Origin: Marichromatium purpuratum 984
Lineage (GTDB): Bacteria > Pseudomonadota > Gammaproteobacteria > Chromatiales > Chromatiaceae
Assembly (NCBI RefSeq): GCF_000224005.2
Contig: NZ_CP007031.1
Coordinates: 3,678,001-3,742,000 of the forward strand
DNA: 64,000 nt
Direction: 5' to 3'
The stretch's first letter is position 1. Every line of letters begins with the position of its first letter. Positions 25,889 to 34,712 of this stretch are shown here, in pieces. The translations under genes and the position numbers were made by a program. Below the pieces are notes generated by a model. The model saw only the letters and a program-made list of their open reading frames with translations. It did not search any database and had not been told where the DNA came from.

Positions 25889-27357
25889 AGCAGATGACTC
25901 CCCGCGATCAGTCCGGTCGCCCGGTCGAGCCAGCCGGCGAGCAGCGCCGGGATCGCCAGCCCCAGCCACAGCACCAGCCCGAGATGGACCATCACCGGTA
26001 GCATGTTGGCCTCGACCGGCTGCTGACCCTCGGGCGGCGTGCCGTAGACCATCGGGTGGACGTGACGGAACAGCCCGGCACAGGCCACCGCCAGCCCGCC
26101 GAGCAGCGCCACGCTCAACCACGGCTGGGTCTGGATGGTGGCGGTGAGCAGCAGGAACTCGCTGGCGAAGACCCCGAACGGCGGGAAGCCGGCAATCGCC
26201 ACCACCCCCAGCAACAGCGACCAGCCGACCGCCGGCTGGGTACGGATCAGCCCGCGGATGCGGTCGATCGACTGGGTGCCGGCGATGTGCGCGGCGTGCC
26301 CCACGGTGACGAAGATCGCCGACTTGGTCAGCGAGTGCACCAGCATGTGCAGCAGCGCGCCGAAGGTGGCCAGCGGCCCGCCGAGCCCGAAGGCGAAGGT
26401 CATCAGCCCCATGTGCTCGATCGAGGAGTAGCTGAACATCCGCTTGATGTCGCGCTGGCGGTGCAGAAACAGCCCGGCGACGAGGAAGGAGATCAGCCCG
26501 AAGCCCATCAGCAGCGCACCGGCCAGGTGCGGGGTGTCGGTCGCCGCCAGCGAGCCGTCGACCAGCATCTTCAGCCGCACCACGGCATAGAGGGCGACGT
26601 TGAGCAGCAGCCCGGAGAGCACCGCCGACATCGGCGTCGGACCCTCGGAGTGAGCATCGGGCAGCCACTGGTGCATCGGCACCAGCCCGACCTTGGTGCC
26701 GTAGCCGACCAGCAGGAAGACGAAGGCGATGCGCATCACCGTGGGGTCGAGCGCCGCGGCGTCGGCGTAGAGCACGCTCCAGGTCAGCCCCTCGGTGGGG
26801 TCGGCGAGCACCTGCTGGGCGGCGAAGTAGGTCAGCACGGTGCCGAACAGCGCCAGGGCGATGCCGACGCCGCAGAGGATGAAGTACTTCCACGCCGCCT
26901 CGACCGCCTCCGGGGTGCGATAGAGCGAGACCAGCAGCACCGTGGCCAGGGTCGCGCCCTCGACCGCCACCCAGAGCACGCCGAGGTTGTCGGTGGTGAG
27001 CGCCACCAGCATGGTCAGCATGAAGGTCTGGTACATGCTGTGATAGATGCGCACCCCGGGCGGGCTGATACGGGCGCTGGCACAAACGTGACGCATGTAG
27101 GGGCGCGAGAAGATCGCCGTGGTCAGACCGACGAAGGCGGTGAGCACCACCAGATAGACGTTGAAGGCATCGACCCTGAAGTGCAGCCCGGCGACCACCT
27201 CGTGCGCGGCGACCGCCCAGCCGAGCCACAACGCGGCGGCCAGGGTGAGTGCGGCGACGCCGAGGTTGATCCAGCCGGCCCAGCGCACCGAGCTGACGAA
27301 GGCGAGTGCCAGCGCCCCGGCCAGCGGCAGCAGCAGGATCAGGATCAGCGCGCTCAT
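25885..27357 (-). CDS. hyfF: Proton-pumping antiporter-like subunit (HyfF/NuoN type)
   Basis: 490 residues, about 14 hydrophobic segments, of the NuoL/M/N (Mrp antiporter) family. Conserved features include the Glu of WVAVEGATLA in TM5, the Lys in GYGTKVGLVPMHQWLPDAH and the helix-breaking Lys and His region HSLTKSAIFVTVGH. It is a membrane-arm subunit coupling redox change to ion movement. The ATG start overlaps the stop of the HyfE-like gene, and its own stop overlaps the hyfG start. Longer upstream frames exist but overlap the neighbour and are not supported. Confidence 0.9.
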   Translation of the reverse strand: MSALILILLLPLAGALALAFVSSVRWAGWINLGVAALTLAAALWLGWAVAAHEVVAGLHFRVDAFNVYLVVLTAFVGLTTAIFSRPYMRHVCASARISPPGVRIYHSMYQTFMLTMLVALTTDNLGVLWVAVEGATLATVLLVSLYRTPEAVEAAWKYFILCGVGIALALFGTVLTYFAAQQVLADPTEGLTWSVLYADAAALDPTVMRIAFVFLLVGYGTKVGLVPMHQWLPDAHSEGPTPMSAVLSGLLLNVALYAVVRLKMLVDGSLAATDTPHLAGALLMGFGLISFLVAGLFLHRQRDIKRMFSYSSIEHMGLMTFAFGLGGPLATFGALLHMLVHSLTKSAIFVTVGHAAHIAGTQSIDRIRGLIRTQPAVGWSLLLGVVAIAGFPPFGVFASEFLLLTATIQTQPWLSVALLGGLAVACAGLFRHVHPMVYGTPPEGQQPVEANMLPVMVHLGLVLWLGLAIPALLAGWLDRATGLIAGSHLL

Positions 27358-28040
27358 GGCGTCTCCTCCTCGGTCTCGGTGAGTCGGTTGAGGCGGTCGA
27401 CGTCGAGCGAGTCGATGCTGTCGCGGATCTGGAAGAAGAACACCCCAAACAGCACCATCGCCACCAGCACGTCGAAGGCCACGCCCAGCTCGACCACCAG
27501 CGGCATGCCGGCGGTGGCGGAGACGGCGGCCAGGAACAGCCCGTTCTCCATCGACATGAAGCCGAGCACCTGGGCCACCGCCTGCTGGCGCGCCACCAGC
27601 ATCAGCAGCCCGATCAGCACCACCGCCAGGCTCACCGCGACGATGTTGCGGGTGAAGGTCAGCTCCTCGGCGACGATCGGCACCACCACCCAGTAGCTGA
27701 AGATCACCAGCGCCACCGCCGCCATGCTCACCAGCGCCGGGTGGCTGAGGGTCTCGGTGTGACGCTCGAGGGCAAGTCGGCGCACCAGCCGGTGCAGCAT
27801 CCAGGGGATCAGCATCGCCTTCAGCACCAGGGTGAGCAGCGCCGAGAAGTAGAGATGGTGCGCGTGCCCGGCGATCGCCACGGTGAGGGTCACCGCCGCG
27901 ATCAGCGCACCCTGCCAGGCGAAGGCGTGGATGGCAGCGAGCAGTCGGGTCTGCGACAGCAGCCCGAAGGACAGGAAGAGCACCAGCGCCGCCTGCAGCA
28001 GCACGAACTGTTCGAGCAGCGGCAGTTGCGTGAGACTCAT
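27354..28040 (-). CDS. hyfE: HyfE-like membrane subunit
   Basis: 228 residues with about six to seven hydrophobic segments. N-terminal half: LLEQFVLLQAALVLFLSFGLL. C-terminal half: FMSMENGLFLAAVS, the conserved NuoK-like block with its buried Glu. It is the size of HyfE of hydrogenase 4, which corresponds to NuoK plus extra helices. It begins with an ATGA overlap on the HyfC-like gene and ends with an ATGA overlap on hyfF. The tail is acidic (TETEEETP). Confidence 0.85.
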   Translation of the reverse strand: MSLTQLPLLEQFVLLQAALVLFLSFGLLSQTRLLAAIHAFAWQGALIAAVTLTVAIAGHAHHLYFSALLTLVLKAMLIPWMLHRLVRRLALERHTETLSHPALVSMAAVALVIFSYWVVVPIVAEELTFTRNIVAVSLAVVLIGLLMLVARQQAVAQVLGFMSMENGLFLAAVSATAGMPLVVELGVAFDVLVAMVLFGVFFFQIRDSIDSLDVDRLNRLTETEEETP

Positions 28041-29002
28041 GCGCCCACCTCCAGGATGACGTGACTGAGCAGCCCGAGCAGGGCCAGCAACAGGGCGAGG
28101 TTGAGGAAGGCCGGGGCGCGGAACAGCCGCATCTTGGCCACCACCGTCTCACCGATGGCGAGCGCCGCGCCGAGCACCGCGAGCTTGAGCAGGATCGCCC
28201 CCAGGCCCAGGACCAGCGCCACCGGCGCGAACGCCTGACCGATCCCCCAGGGCACGAAGACGTTGGCGATCAGCACCCCGTAGAGCATCAGCTTGAGGTG
28301 CGCGGCCAGCTCCATCAGCGCCAGGTGGCGGCCGGTATACTCGAGCAGCATGCCCTCGTGGATCATCGTCAGTTCGAGATGGGTGGTGGGATTGTCGACC
28401 GGGATGCGCCCGCTCTCGGCGAGCGCCACCAGCACCAGGGCGCCGAAGGCAAACAGATAGGAGGGCCGGACCACGAAGCCCTCGGTCAGGTGATAGCCGA
28501 TCACGCTCGACAGACTGGTGCTGTGGGCGCTCATCGCCAGGGTGAAGACCGCGACCAGCATCGCCGGCTCGGCGAGGCTCGAGACCATCATCTCGCGCGA
28601 GGCGCCCATGCCGCCGAAGGCGGTGCCGACGTCCATCCCCGCCAGGGCGAGGAAGAAGCGCGCCAGTCCGAGCAGGCCGACCAGCACGATGATGTCGGCG
28701 ATCTGCGCGGTCGGCAGATCGCGTGCCACCAGCGGCACCGTGGCCGCGGCCAGCCAGGTGGCGACGAACACCACGTAGGGCGCCAGGCGGAACAGCGGCG
28801 AGGCGGTGTGCGCCACCCGCGTCTCCTTCGCCAGCAGCTTGCGCAGGTCGCGGTAGGGTTGCAGCACCGAGGCGCCGCGGCGGTTGTGCAGCCGCGCCTT
28901 AACCTTGCGCACCCAGCCGATCAGCAAGGGCGCCAGCGCGGGGTAGAGCAGCGCCTGCAACAGCGCCATCCCCCAGGCCGAGAGCATCACAGGTTCATCC
29001 AT
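28037..29002 (-). CDS. hyfC: HyfC/NuoH-like membrane subunit
   Basis: 321 residues, eight hydrophobic segments, of the NuoH (ND1) family that links membrane and peripheral arms. Family blocks: LLIGWVRKVKARLHNRRGASVLQPYRDL is the first loop (given here in part: RRGASVLQPYRDLRKLL), then LAESGRIPVDNPTTHLELTM with its charged residues. ATG at 29002 is chosen; ATG at 28987 is also possible. It follows hyfB after 78 bases, the only sizeable gap in the operon. Confidence 0.88.
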   Translation of the reverse strand: MDEPVMLSAWGMALLQALLYPALAPLLIGWVRKVKARLHNRRGASVLQPYRDLRKLLAKETRVAHTASPLFRLAPYVVFVATWLAAATVPLVARDLPTAQIADIIVLVGLLGLARFFLALAGMDVGTAFGGMGASREMMVSSLAEPAMLVAVFTLAMSAHSTSLSSVIGYHLTEGFVVRPSYLFAFGALVLVALAESGRIPVDNPTTHLELTMIHEGMLLEYTGRHLALMELAAHLKLMLYGVLIANVFVPWGIGQAFAPVALVLGLGAILLKLAVLGAALAIGETVVAKMRLFRAPAFLNLALLLALLGLLSHVILEVGA

Positions 29003-29080
29003 CGCACAGGGTCCCGCACGGCAGTGGGCGCGCCGCGACTGGGCGCGACGCCACCGGGTTGAGCAGGGCGCGCGCCGCGA

Positions 29081-31093
29081 TCACGAGATGATCCACAACA
29101 GCACCAGCAGCGTCGCCAGGGTCCAGCCCAGATAGACCCGCACGTTCCCCGACTGCAGCAGCACCACCCGGCGCGCGGCCGACTCCACCGCCTGGGCCAG
29201 CGGCACATAGAGCAGCGACCAGGCGCGATCGGCGATGCGCAGGCGATAGCGCGGCCGGGTATCGGTGGCCGCGGGCTTGCGCTCGTCGATCGCGAAGGCG
29301 AGCGCGAACACCCGGCGGATCGGCTGGGCGAAGGCCGCGGCGCTGTACTGCATCCGCGGCGTCGGCGGGGTCAGGCCGCAGTCCCAGGGGTCGCAGCGGC
29401 GCACTCGCCGTACCCGACCGCGCCGTGCCCAGAGGATCGCCGCGCCGGCGATCAGCGCCAGCAGCAGGATCGACAGCGGCGCGCTGTAGCTCGCGGTCTC
29501 GGCCGAGACCGGGGTCAACCACAGCCAGCCACCGGCGGCCGCCTGCGGCAACCCGGTGCCGACGACGGCCACGGCAACCGGGTCGAGCAGCGCGATCACC
29601 TGGGTCGGCAGCACCCCGAGCAGCACGCAGAAGAGCGCCAGCAGCCCCTGCCCCCAGCGCATCCCCAGCGGCACCACCCGGGCCCGCCGGACGTGACGCG
29701 AGCGCGCCTGGCCGAGGAAGGCGACGCCATAGACCTTGACGAAGGTCGCCGCCACCAGCGCGCCGGTGAGCGCGAGCACCGCCGAGACGATCGGGATCAG
29801 GCTGCGCAGCACGCCGCTGTCGAGCTGCCAGGCCTGGAGCGCGGCCTGAAAGGTCAACCACTCGGAGACGAAGCCGTTGAGCGGCGGCAGCGCCGAGATC
29901 GCGACACAGCCGACGAGGAAGAACAGCCCGGTCCAGGGCATGCGCCGCAACAGTCCGCCCATCTGCTCGAGATCGCGCTCGTGGGTGCTGTGCAGCACCG
30001 CCCCGGCGCCGAGAAACAGCAGCCCCTTGAACAGCGCGTGGTTGATGGCGTGATAGAGCGCGGCGACGAAGGCCAGCGCGGCGAGCGTCGGATGGGCGGT
30101 GGCCATGAACAGCACCGCCAGACCGAGGGCGATGAAGATGATGCCGAGGTTCTCCACCGAGGAGTAGGCGAGCAGCCGCTTGAGGTCGCTCTGCATCATT
30201 GCGAACAGCACCCCGGTGAGCGCCGAGAGACTGCCGACGGCCAGCATCACCACGCCCCACTGCCAGTGGAACTGACCGATCAGGTCGAAGACCACGCGGA
30301 CGAAGCCGTAGACGGCGACCTTGAGCATCGCCCCGGACATCAGCGCCGAGATGTGCGAGGGCGCCACCGGGTGCGCCTCGGGCAGCCAGGCGTGCAGCGG
30401 CACCAGCCCCGCCTTCATGCCGAAGCCGAGCAACACCAGGGCGAAGCACAGGCTCGCCCAGGGCGTCGACAGCGCCGCGCCGCGCAGCAGCTCGAACTCG
30501 AAGCCGCCGGCGAAGGCGGCGAGCACGCCGAAGCCGAGCAGAATCGCCAGCCCGCCGACATGGGCCATCAGCAGGTAGAGGAAGGCGGCGCGGCGGTTGG
30601 CGGGGTTGTCGTGGTGGAAGGCGACGAGGAAATAGGAGGCCAGCGACATCAGCTCCCAGGCCACCATGAACACGAAGGCGTCGGCGGCGAGCACCACCAG
30701 CAGCATGCCGGTGACGAACAGCCCGCTGAAGCCGCCGAGCGCGGCGAGCGACTCGCGTCCGTTCTCCAGCCCGCGCACATAGGCCGGGCCATAGATGCCG
30801 GCGGCGGTGACGAGGATGCCGATCAGCGCGAGGAAGAAGCCGGCGAGGGCGTCGAGCTGGAGGTGCCAGGGCAGCCAGGGCAGCCCCAGCGGCAGGACGA
30901 GACCGAGATCGAGCCCCTCGACCAGGGCCCAGAGTCCGGCGCCGCTCGCCGCCACCCCGGAGAGCCCGAGCAGCGGCAGCGAGGCCCAACGCAGCAGAGA
31001 CGGGCGGCGCGCCGCCGGCAGCGCGACCAACGCCGAGGCCAGCGCCAGGGTCAGCGCCAGCAGGGCCAGTGACAGGGCGGGGTGGATGTTCAT
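29081..31093 (-). CDS. hyfB: Hydrogenase 4 subunit B-like (NuoL-type) antiporter subunit
   Basis: 670 residues, about 16 hydrophobic segments, of the NuoL/HyfB family. It shows the TM5 Glu in VAWELMSLASYFLVAF, the Lys in GFGMKAGLVPLHAWLPEAH and INHALFKGLLFLGAGA with the conserved Lys. The C-terminal extension is basic (RRGRVRRVRRCDPWDCG) and ends with one more membrane helix. It is the first structural gene of the operon and overlaps the upstream XRE regulator by ATGA, so regulator and pump subunit are made together. Confidence 0.9.
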   Translation of the reverse strand: MNIHPALSLALLALTLALASALVALPAARRPSLLRWASLPLLGLSGVAASGAGLWALVEGLDLGLVLPLGLPWLPWHLQLDALAGFFLALIGILVTAAGIYGPAYVRGLENGRESLAALGGFSGLFVTGMLLVVLAADAFVFMVAWELMSLASYFLVAFHHDNPANRRAAFLYLLMAHVGGLAILLGFGVLAAFAGGFEFELLRGAALSTPWASLCFALVLLGFGMKAGLVPLHAWLPEAHPVAPSHISALMSGAMLKVAVYGFVRVVFDLIGQFHWQWGVVMLAVGSLSALTGVLFAMMQSDLKRLLAYSSVENLGIIFIALGLAVLFMATAHPTLAALAFVAALYHAINHALFKGLLFLGAGAVLHSTHERDLEQMGGLLRRMPWTGLFFLVGCVAISALPPLNGFVSEWLTFQAALQAWQLDSGVLRSLIPIVSAVLALTGALVAATFVKVYGVAFLGQARSRHVRRARVVPLGMRWGQGLLALFCVLLGVLPTQVIALLDPVAVAVVGTGLPQAAAGGWLWLTPVSAETASYSAPLSILLLALIAGAAILWARRGRVRRVRRCDPWDCGLTPPTPRMQYSAAAFAQPIRRVFALAFAIDERKPAATDTRPRYRLRIADRAWSLLYVPLAQAVESAARRVVLLQSGNVRVYLGWTLATLLVLLWIIS

Positions 31094-31359
31094 GGGCGAT
31101 CGTCGTCCGGCGGCATGACCTTCAGCCGCACCCCGCGTCCGCCACCGGCACTGACCGCGCCCTCGCCGATCAGCTCGATACCGGCGCGATCGAGCGCCTC
31201 GACCACCTTGACCAGGGATTCGACATTGCCGCGCACCTGACCGTCGCTGGCCTCCATGCGCTGGATGGTCGGCAGCGACAGGGCCGCCGCCTCGGCCAGT
31301 CGGCGTTGATCGAGGCCCAGCAGGGCGCGGGCAGCACGAAGTTGCGCGGCTGTAATCAT
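31090..31359 (-). CDS. XRE-family transcription regulator heading the Hyf-like operon
   Basis: 89 residues. An N-terminal helix-turn-helix of the Cro/C1 type (AQLRAARALLGLDQRRLAEA, recognition helix ALSLPTIQRMEA) is followed by a short tail containing VKVVEALDRAGIELIGEG, a pattern common in small XRE regulators. It is the first gene of the operon, overlapping hyfB by ATGA. The upstream region carries repeated and palindromic motifs, so autoregulation of the whole operon is likely. No sensor domain is visible. It may bind a small molecule or act as a simple repressor. Confidence 0.85.
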   Translation of the reverse strand: MITAAQLRAARALLGLDQRRLAEAAALSLPTIQRMEASDGQVRGNVESLVKVVEALDRAGIELIGEGAVSAGGGRGVRLKVMPPDDDRP

Positions 31360-31371
31360 GTCTCAGACATC

Positions 31372-31431
31372 ACTAATTAGTATTTGTACATTAGCTTAGT
31401 ACTCTGAACCATGTTTATGCAAACTCTGAAC
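31372..31431. promoter_or_regulatory. Putative operator region of the XRE-hyf operon
   Basis: AT-rich stretch just upstream of the regulator gene. It holds the perfect palindrome ACTAATTAGT (31372-31381), two copies of TTAGTA (31377-31382 and 31396-31401, 19 bases apart) and two copies of ACTCTGAAC (31401-31409 and 31423-31431, 22 bases or two helix turns apart). These are candidate binding sites for the XRE protein. The rest of the gap to 31598 shows nothing I recognise. Confidence 0.5.
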
Positions 31432-31598
31432 ATGATAAATCACCGCCCAAATATCACACTGGACGCTGACGATCGGACAGACGAGCGCCCGTCACGACGG
31501 CGCAGAGACGCCGGTGCCTGGAGTCGAACGGGGGAGACGCGCCTCGCGCACCACCGCCGACGAACGGCAGCGGCGGGCGAGGCGGGGGAAGATCGCGA

Positions 31599-32912
31599 TC
31601 AGCGGATCAGATAGCGATCGGCGGGACGGTCCTGGAGGAAGGCGGTGGCGAAGCCCTCGTCGGGCGCCTGCTCGAACCAGCGCAGCGCGGCGCGACGGCA
31701 GTCGTCGCAGGCATAGAGCGGGACATGGACGGCGAGCGTCTGCGGGCCGTCGCCGATACGGGTGGCGATGCGCAGCGCGCCGCCGCAGTGCCGACACAGC
31801 CGCACCGCCTCGTGCTGCTGCTCGAAGGCGTCGATGGTGTCGTAGTAGATCTCGCGGGTGCGATGAGCACACTCGTCGCTGACCGCGTGGAGCTGTGCCT
31901 GACGCTGCTCGCGCTTGGCCCAGACGGCACGGGTGCGGGTGCCGATGCGGCGCACCGCCTCGGTGATCTCCTCGGGCTGCACCCCGCCCGAGGGACGGCG
32001 GTAGGGCTCGACGACGTGATCGCTCTCCAGCCCGGTCATCGCCAGCAGGATGCCCATGTTGATATAGGGCAGCGCGCTCTCGATCGAATAGCCGCCCTCG
32101 AGCACCGCCAGGTCCGGGGCGAGCAGCCGGGTCAGCTCGGCATAGCCACGGGCGCTGAAGTCCATGTCGGTGAGCGGGTCGGCGAAGTGATTGTCCTGAC
32201 CGGCGGAGTTGATCACCAGCTCGGGCTCGAAGTCCTCGAGGATCGGCAGCACGGTGTCGCGCACGATCTCCAGATAACCGGCGTCCGAGGTGCGCGGCGG
32301 CAGCGGGATGTTGACGGTGGTGCCGACCGCGTTGGGTCCGCCCTGCTCGTCCATGAAGCCGGTGCCGGGATAGAGGGTGCGACCGTCCTGATGGATGGAG
32401 ATGAAGAGCACGTCGGGATCGTGCCAGTAGATGTCCTGGGTGCCGTCGCCGTGATGGCAGTCGGTGTCGATGATGGCGACGCGGCGGATGTCGTGCTGCT
32501 GGCGCAGCGCCTCGATCATGATCGCCTCGTTGTTGATCGCGCAGAAGCCGCGCCCGCCGTGCATCACCCGCTGGGCATGATGCCCCGGCGGGCGCACCAG
32601 CGCGAAGCCGCGCTCGATGTCGCCGGCGTGCCAGGCGCGGGCGAGACGCAGCGCGCCACCGGCGGCGATGCGGTGCGACTCGCCGGCCACCGTCTCGACC
32701 CCGGACGGGCAGAAGTGGACCCGCTGCACGTCGGCCACAGAGACCGGCTCGGGGCGGTATTCGCGCACTCCCTCGAGATCGAGCAGACCCTCCTCGCAGA
32801 TCTGGTCGCGGGTGTAGAGCAGGCGCTCTTCGCGCTCCGGGTGGGTGGGCTCGATCGCCCAGTCGAAGGCGGGGAAGAGGACCAGCCCGGTCTCGTGTTT
32901 GGCGCTCAGCAT
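31599..32912 (-). CDS. Histone-deacetylase-family enzyme with C-terminal zinc ribbon
   Basis: 437 residues. Zn-dependent deacetylase fold of the acetoin-utilisation/acetylpolyamine-amidohydrolase/HDAC superfamily. Active-site blocks: RPPGHHAQRV (His pair), IDTDCHHGDGTQ (Asp and His metal ligands) and GQDNHFADP (second Asp). The late Gly-rich loop reads VLEGGYSIES. After about residue 370 comes a CxxC-x-CxxC module (CRHCGGAL and YACDDCRR), a likely zinc ribbon that plain family members lack. Substrates could be acetylated polyamines or other amides; this is not decidable. Its ATG overlaps the end of the hydantoinase-like gene, so the two are coupled. Confidence 0.87.
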   Translation of the reverse strand: MLSAKHETGLVLFPAFDWAIEPTHPEREERLLYTRDQICEEGLLDLEGVREYRPEPVSVADVQRVHFCPSGVETVAGESHRIAAGGALRLARAWHAGDIERGFALVRPPGHHAQRVMHGGRGFCAINNEAIMIEALRQQHDIRRVAIIDTDCHHGDGTQDIYWHDPDVLFISIHQDGRTLYPGTGFMDEQGGPNAVGTTVNIPLPPRTSDAGYLEIVRDTVLPILEDFEPELVINSAGQDNHFADPLTDMDFSARGYAELTRLLAPDLAVLEGGYSIESALPYINMGILLAMTGLESDHVVEPYRRPSGGVQPEEITEAVRRIGTRTRAVWAKREQRQAQLHAVSDECAHRTREIYYDTIDAFEQQHEAVRLCRHCGGALRIATRIGDGPQTLAVHVPLYACDDCRRAALRWFEQAPDEGFATAFLQDRPADRYLIR

Positions 32913-34582
32913 GCAACGACCTTCGCGTGTTCCGGGGTGAAGGGCTCGAGCAGCCCGGGCTTGACCTGGAGGGTCAGACGGATGTTGCGCCCGACGGTGG
33001 AGAAACCGCGCACGATGTTGAACTCGAGGTCCTCGACCACCTCCAGCTCCGGGGTCCCGGCCTCGGGACCGAGACGCTCGAAGAGCAATGCCTGGGCCTG
33101 CTCCAGTGCCTGCTCGCGCCGATAACTCCGATCGCACCGCCACTGCCGGTCGCTCCCGGAGCAGCTCACCCAGCCCTGCTCGGTATCGGCGATCAGGCTC
33201 AGGGCATCGGTCGGGCGCGCCATCGCCGCGCCAATCGCGTTGGCCACCCCCGAATCGGGCACCAGCTCGACCGGCAGCTGGCTGCGGCGCGCCAGGTGCG
33301 GGGCCAGCGACTCGGCCGGCCCGCCGAGCACCAGGATGCGCGCCGGGCGGATGCGATGCCCGTCGAGCAGCTCGTGGATGGTATCGACATGACTGCCGTT
33401 GACCTGATCGACCAGGCCATCGATCGCGGCCATGATCCGTCGACAGGCGTGATCGATCACCGCGCGCGCGGCCATCGCCGGCTCGCAGCCGAGTTCGGCG
33501 GCGAGCCGCGCCACCCCGGCGGCGGCCACCTGCGGGTCGCCGCGCTCGCTCTCGCCGAGGGCGATCAGCGCGTCGGTGGGGGTGAGCGCCGGTCCGCCGC
33601 GCGCCAGCGGTGCGCCGAGTCGGCGTGGACCGATGGTGATCTTGCCCTCGACACAGCGCACCTCGCTGTCGCCGCCGACGCCGATCGAGCGGCTGAGCAG
33701 GGCGCGGATCAGGGTGCGGGTGGCGCCGATGGTGATGCCGAGCGGTTCGAGCAGCGGCGAACCGCCGCTGAGCAGGGCGATCTCGGTGGTGGTGCCGCCG
33801 ATGTCGAGCACCACCACGTCCTCGTCGGGCGAGGCCACCGGGATGGCCCCCATCACGCTCGCTGCCGGCCCCGAGAGCACGGTCTCGGCCGGAGAGTCGA
33901 GCGAGGCGGCCAGCGACAGGGTGCCGCCATCGGCCTTGAGCAGATGCACCGGGGCGCTCACCCCGCGGGTGCGCAGCGCCTCGGCGATGGCCTCGTAGAA
34001 GTTGCGGTGCAGCGGATAGACCGAGGCGGCGAGATGGGTGGTGGCGATGCGCCGGGGGAAGTTGAGCTGCCCGGAGACGCGATGACCGGTGAACACCCGC
34101 TCGAAGCGCTCGGCGATACGCTCGGCGATGCCCAGTTCGTGGGCCGGGTTGCGGGTGGAGAACTTGCCCACCACGCCGACATAACGGATGCCGGCGGCGG
34201 CGAAGCGCTCGGCGCAGGCGTCGATCTGCGCGGGGTCGAGCGGGCTGATCTCGCGACCGCGATGATCGATCGCGCCCGCCACCACTGCATAGTGCTCGCC
34301 GGTGCGATAGAGCGCGGGGTCGACCCCGGGACCGGCGCACACCAGCATCCCCACCGGGGCGAGACCGGCGCCGACCACCGCGTTGGTGGTCAGCGTGGTG
34401 CTCAGCACCACCCGGCGCACCGCCGTCGGCTCGGTGGCGTGCAGCACCCGGTCGAGGGCCTCGAGCAGGGTCGCACCCAGGTCGTCGGGGTCAGTGTCGA
34501 CCTTGGCGCGCGCGCGCACCCCGTCGGGGCCGAGCAAGACGATGTCGGCATGGGTTCCGCCGACGTCCAGTCCGATGATCAT
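32906..34582 (-). CDS. Hydantoinase/oxoprolinase-family ATPase
   Basis: 558 residues of the HyuA (hydantoinase A/oxoprolinase) family, an actin-fold ATP-dependent ring-opening enzyme. Phosphate-binding loops are IIGLDVGGTHADIVLL at the N-terminus and VVLDIGGTTTEIALLSGG at about residue 250. VLSTTLTTNAVV is the family's early signature. There is no HyuB partner next to it; instead it is followed by the deacetylase gene with a 7-base overlap. That pairing suggests amide or acetyl chemistry in one pathway, but the substrate is unknown. Upstream it is separated from the PilU-like gene by 130 bases. Confidence 0.88.
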   Translation of the reverse strand: MIIGLDVGGTHADIVLLGPDGVRARAKVDTDPDDLGATLLEALDRVLHATEPTAVRRVVLSTTLTTNAVVGAGLAPVGMLVCAGPGVDPALYRTGEHYAVVAGAIDHRGREISPLDPAQIDACAERFAAAGIRYVGVVGKFSTRNPAHELGIAERIAERFERVFTGHRVSGQLNFPRRIATTHLAASVYPLHRNFYEAIAEALRTRGVSAPVHLLKADGGTLSLAASLDSPAETVLSGPAASVMGAIPVASPDEDVVVLDIGGTTTEIALLSGGSPLLEPLGITIGATRTLIRALLSRSIGVGGDSEVRCVEGKITIGPRRLGAPLARGGPALTPTDALIALGESERGDPQVAAAGVARLAAELGCEPAMAARAVIDHACRRIMAAIDGLVDQVNGSHVDTIHELLDGHRIRPARILVLGGPAESLAPHLARRSQLPVELVPDSGVANAIGAAMARPTDALSLIADTEQGWVSCSGSDRQWRCDRSYRREQALEQAQALLFERLGPEAGTPELEVVEDLEFNIVRGFSTVGRNIRLTLQVKPGLLEPFTPEHAKVVAC

Positions 34583-34712
34583 CCATTCCTCCGCGAGAGA
34601 CCCCGGTCCGTGCGCCCAGGGCTGGATAGCGGGCGACCCCTAGGCCGCCGGTTGGTCGTTCGGGTGGCGGAGCGTCCGGCCACCACTGTGGTCGCGCGCG
34701 GGTCCATCCAGG

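Noticed and set aside
31510-31545. A tRNA-like 3' end (minus-strand text GTTCGACTCCAGGCACC)
   Set aside because: No T-stem pairing before the TTCGA loop and no D or anticodon arm upstream, so not a tRNA and weak as an attachment site.
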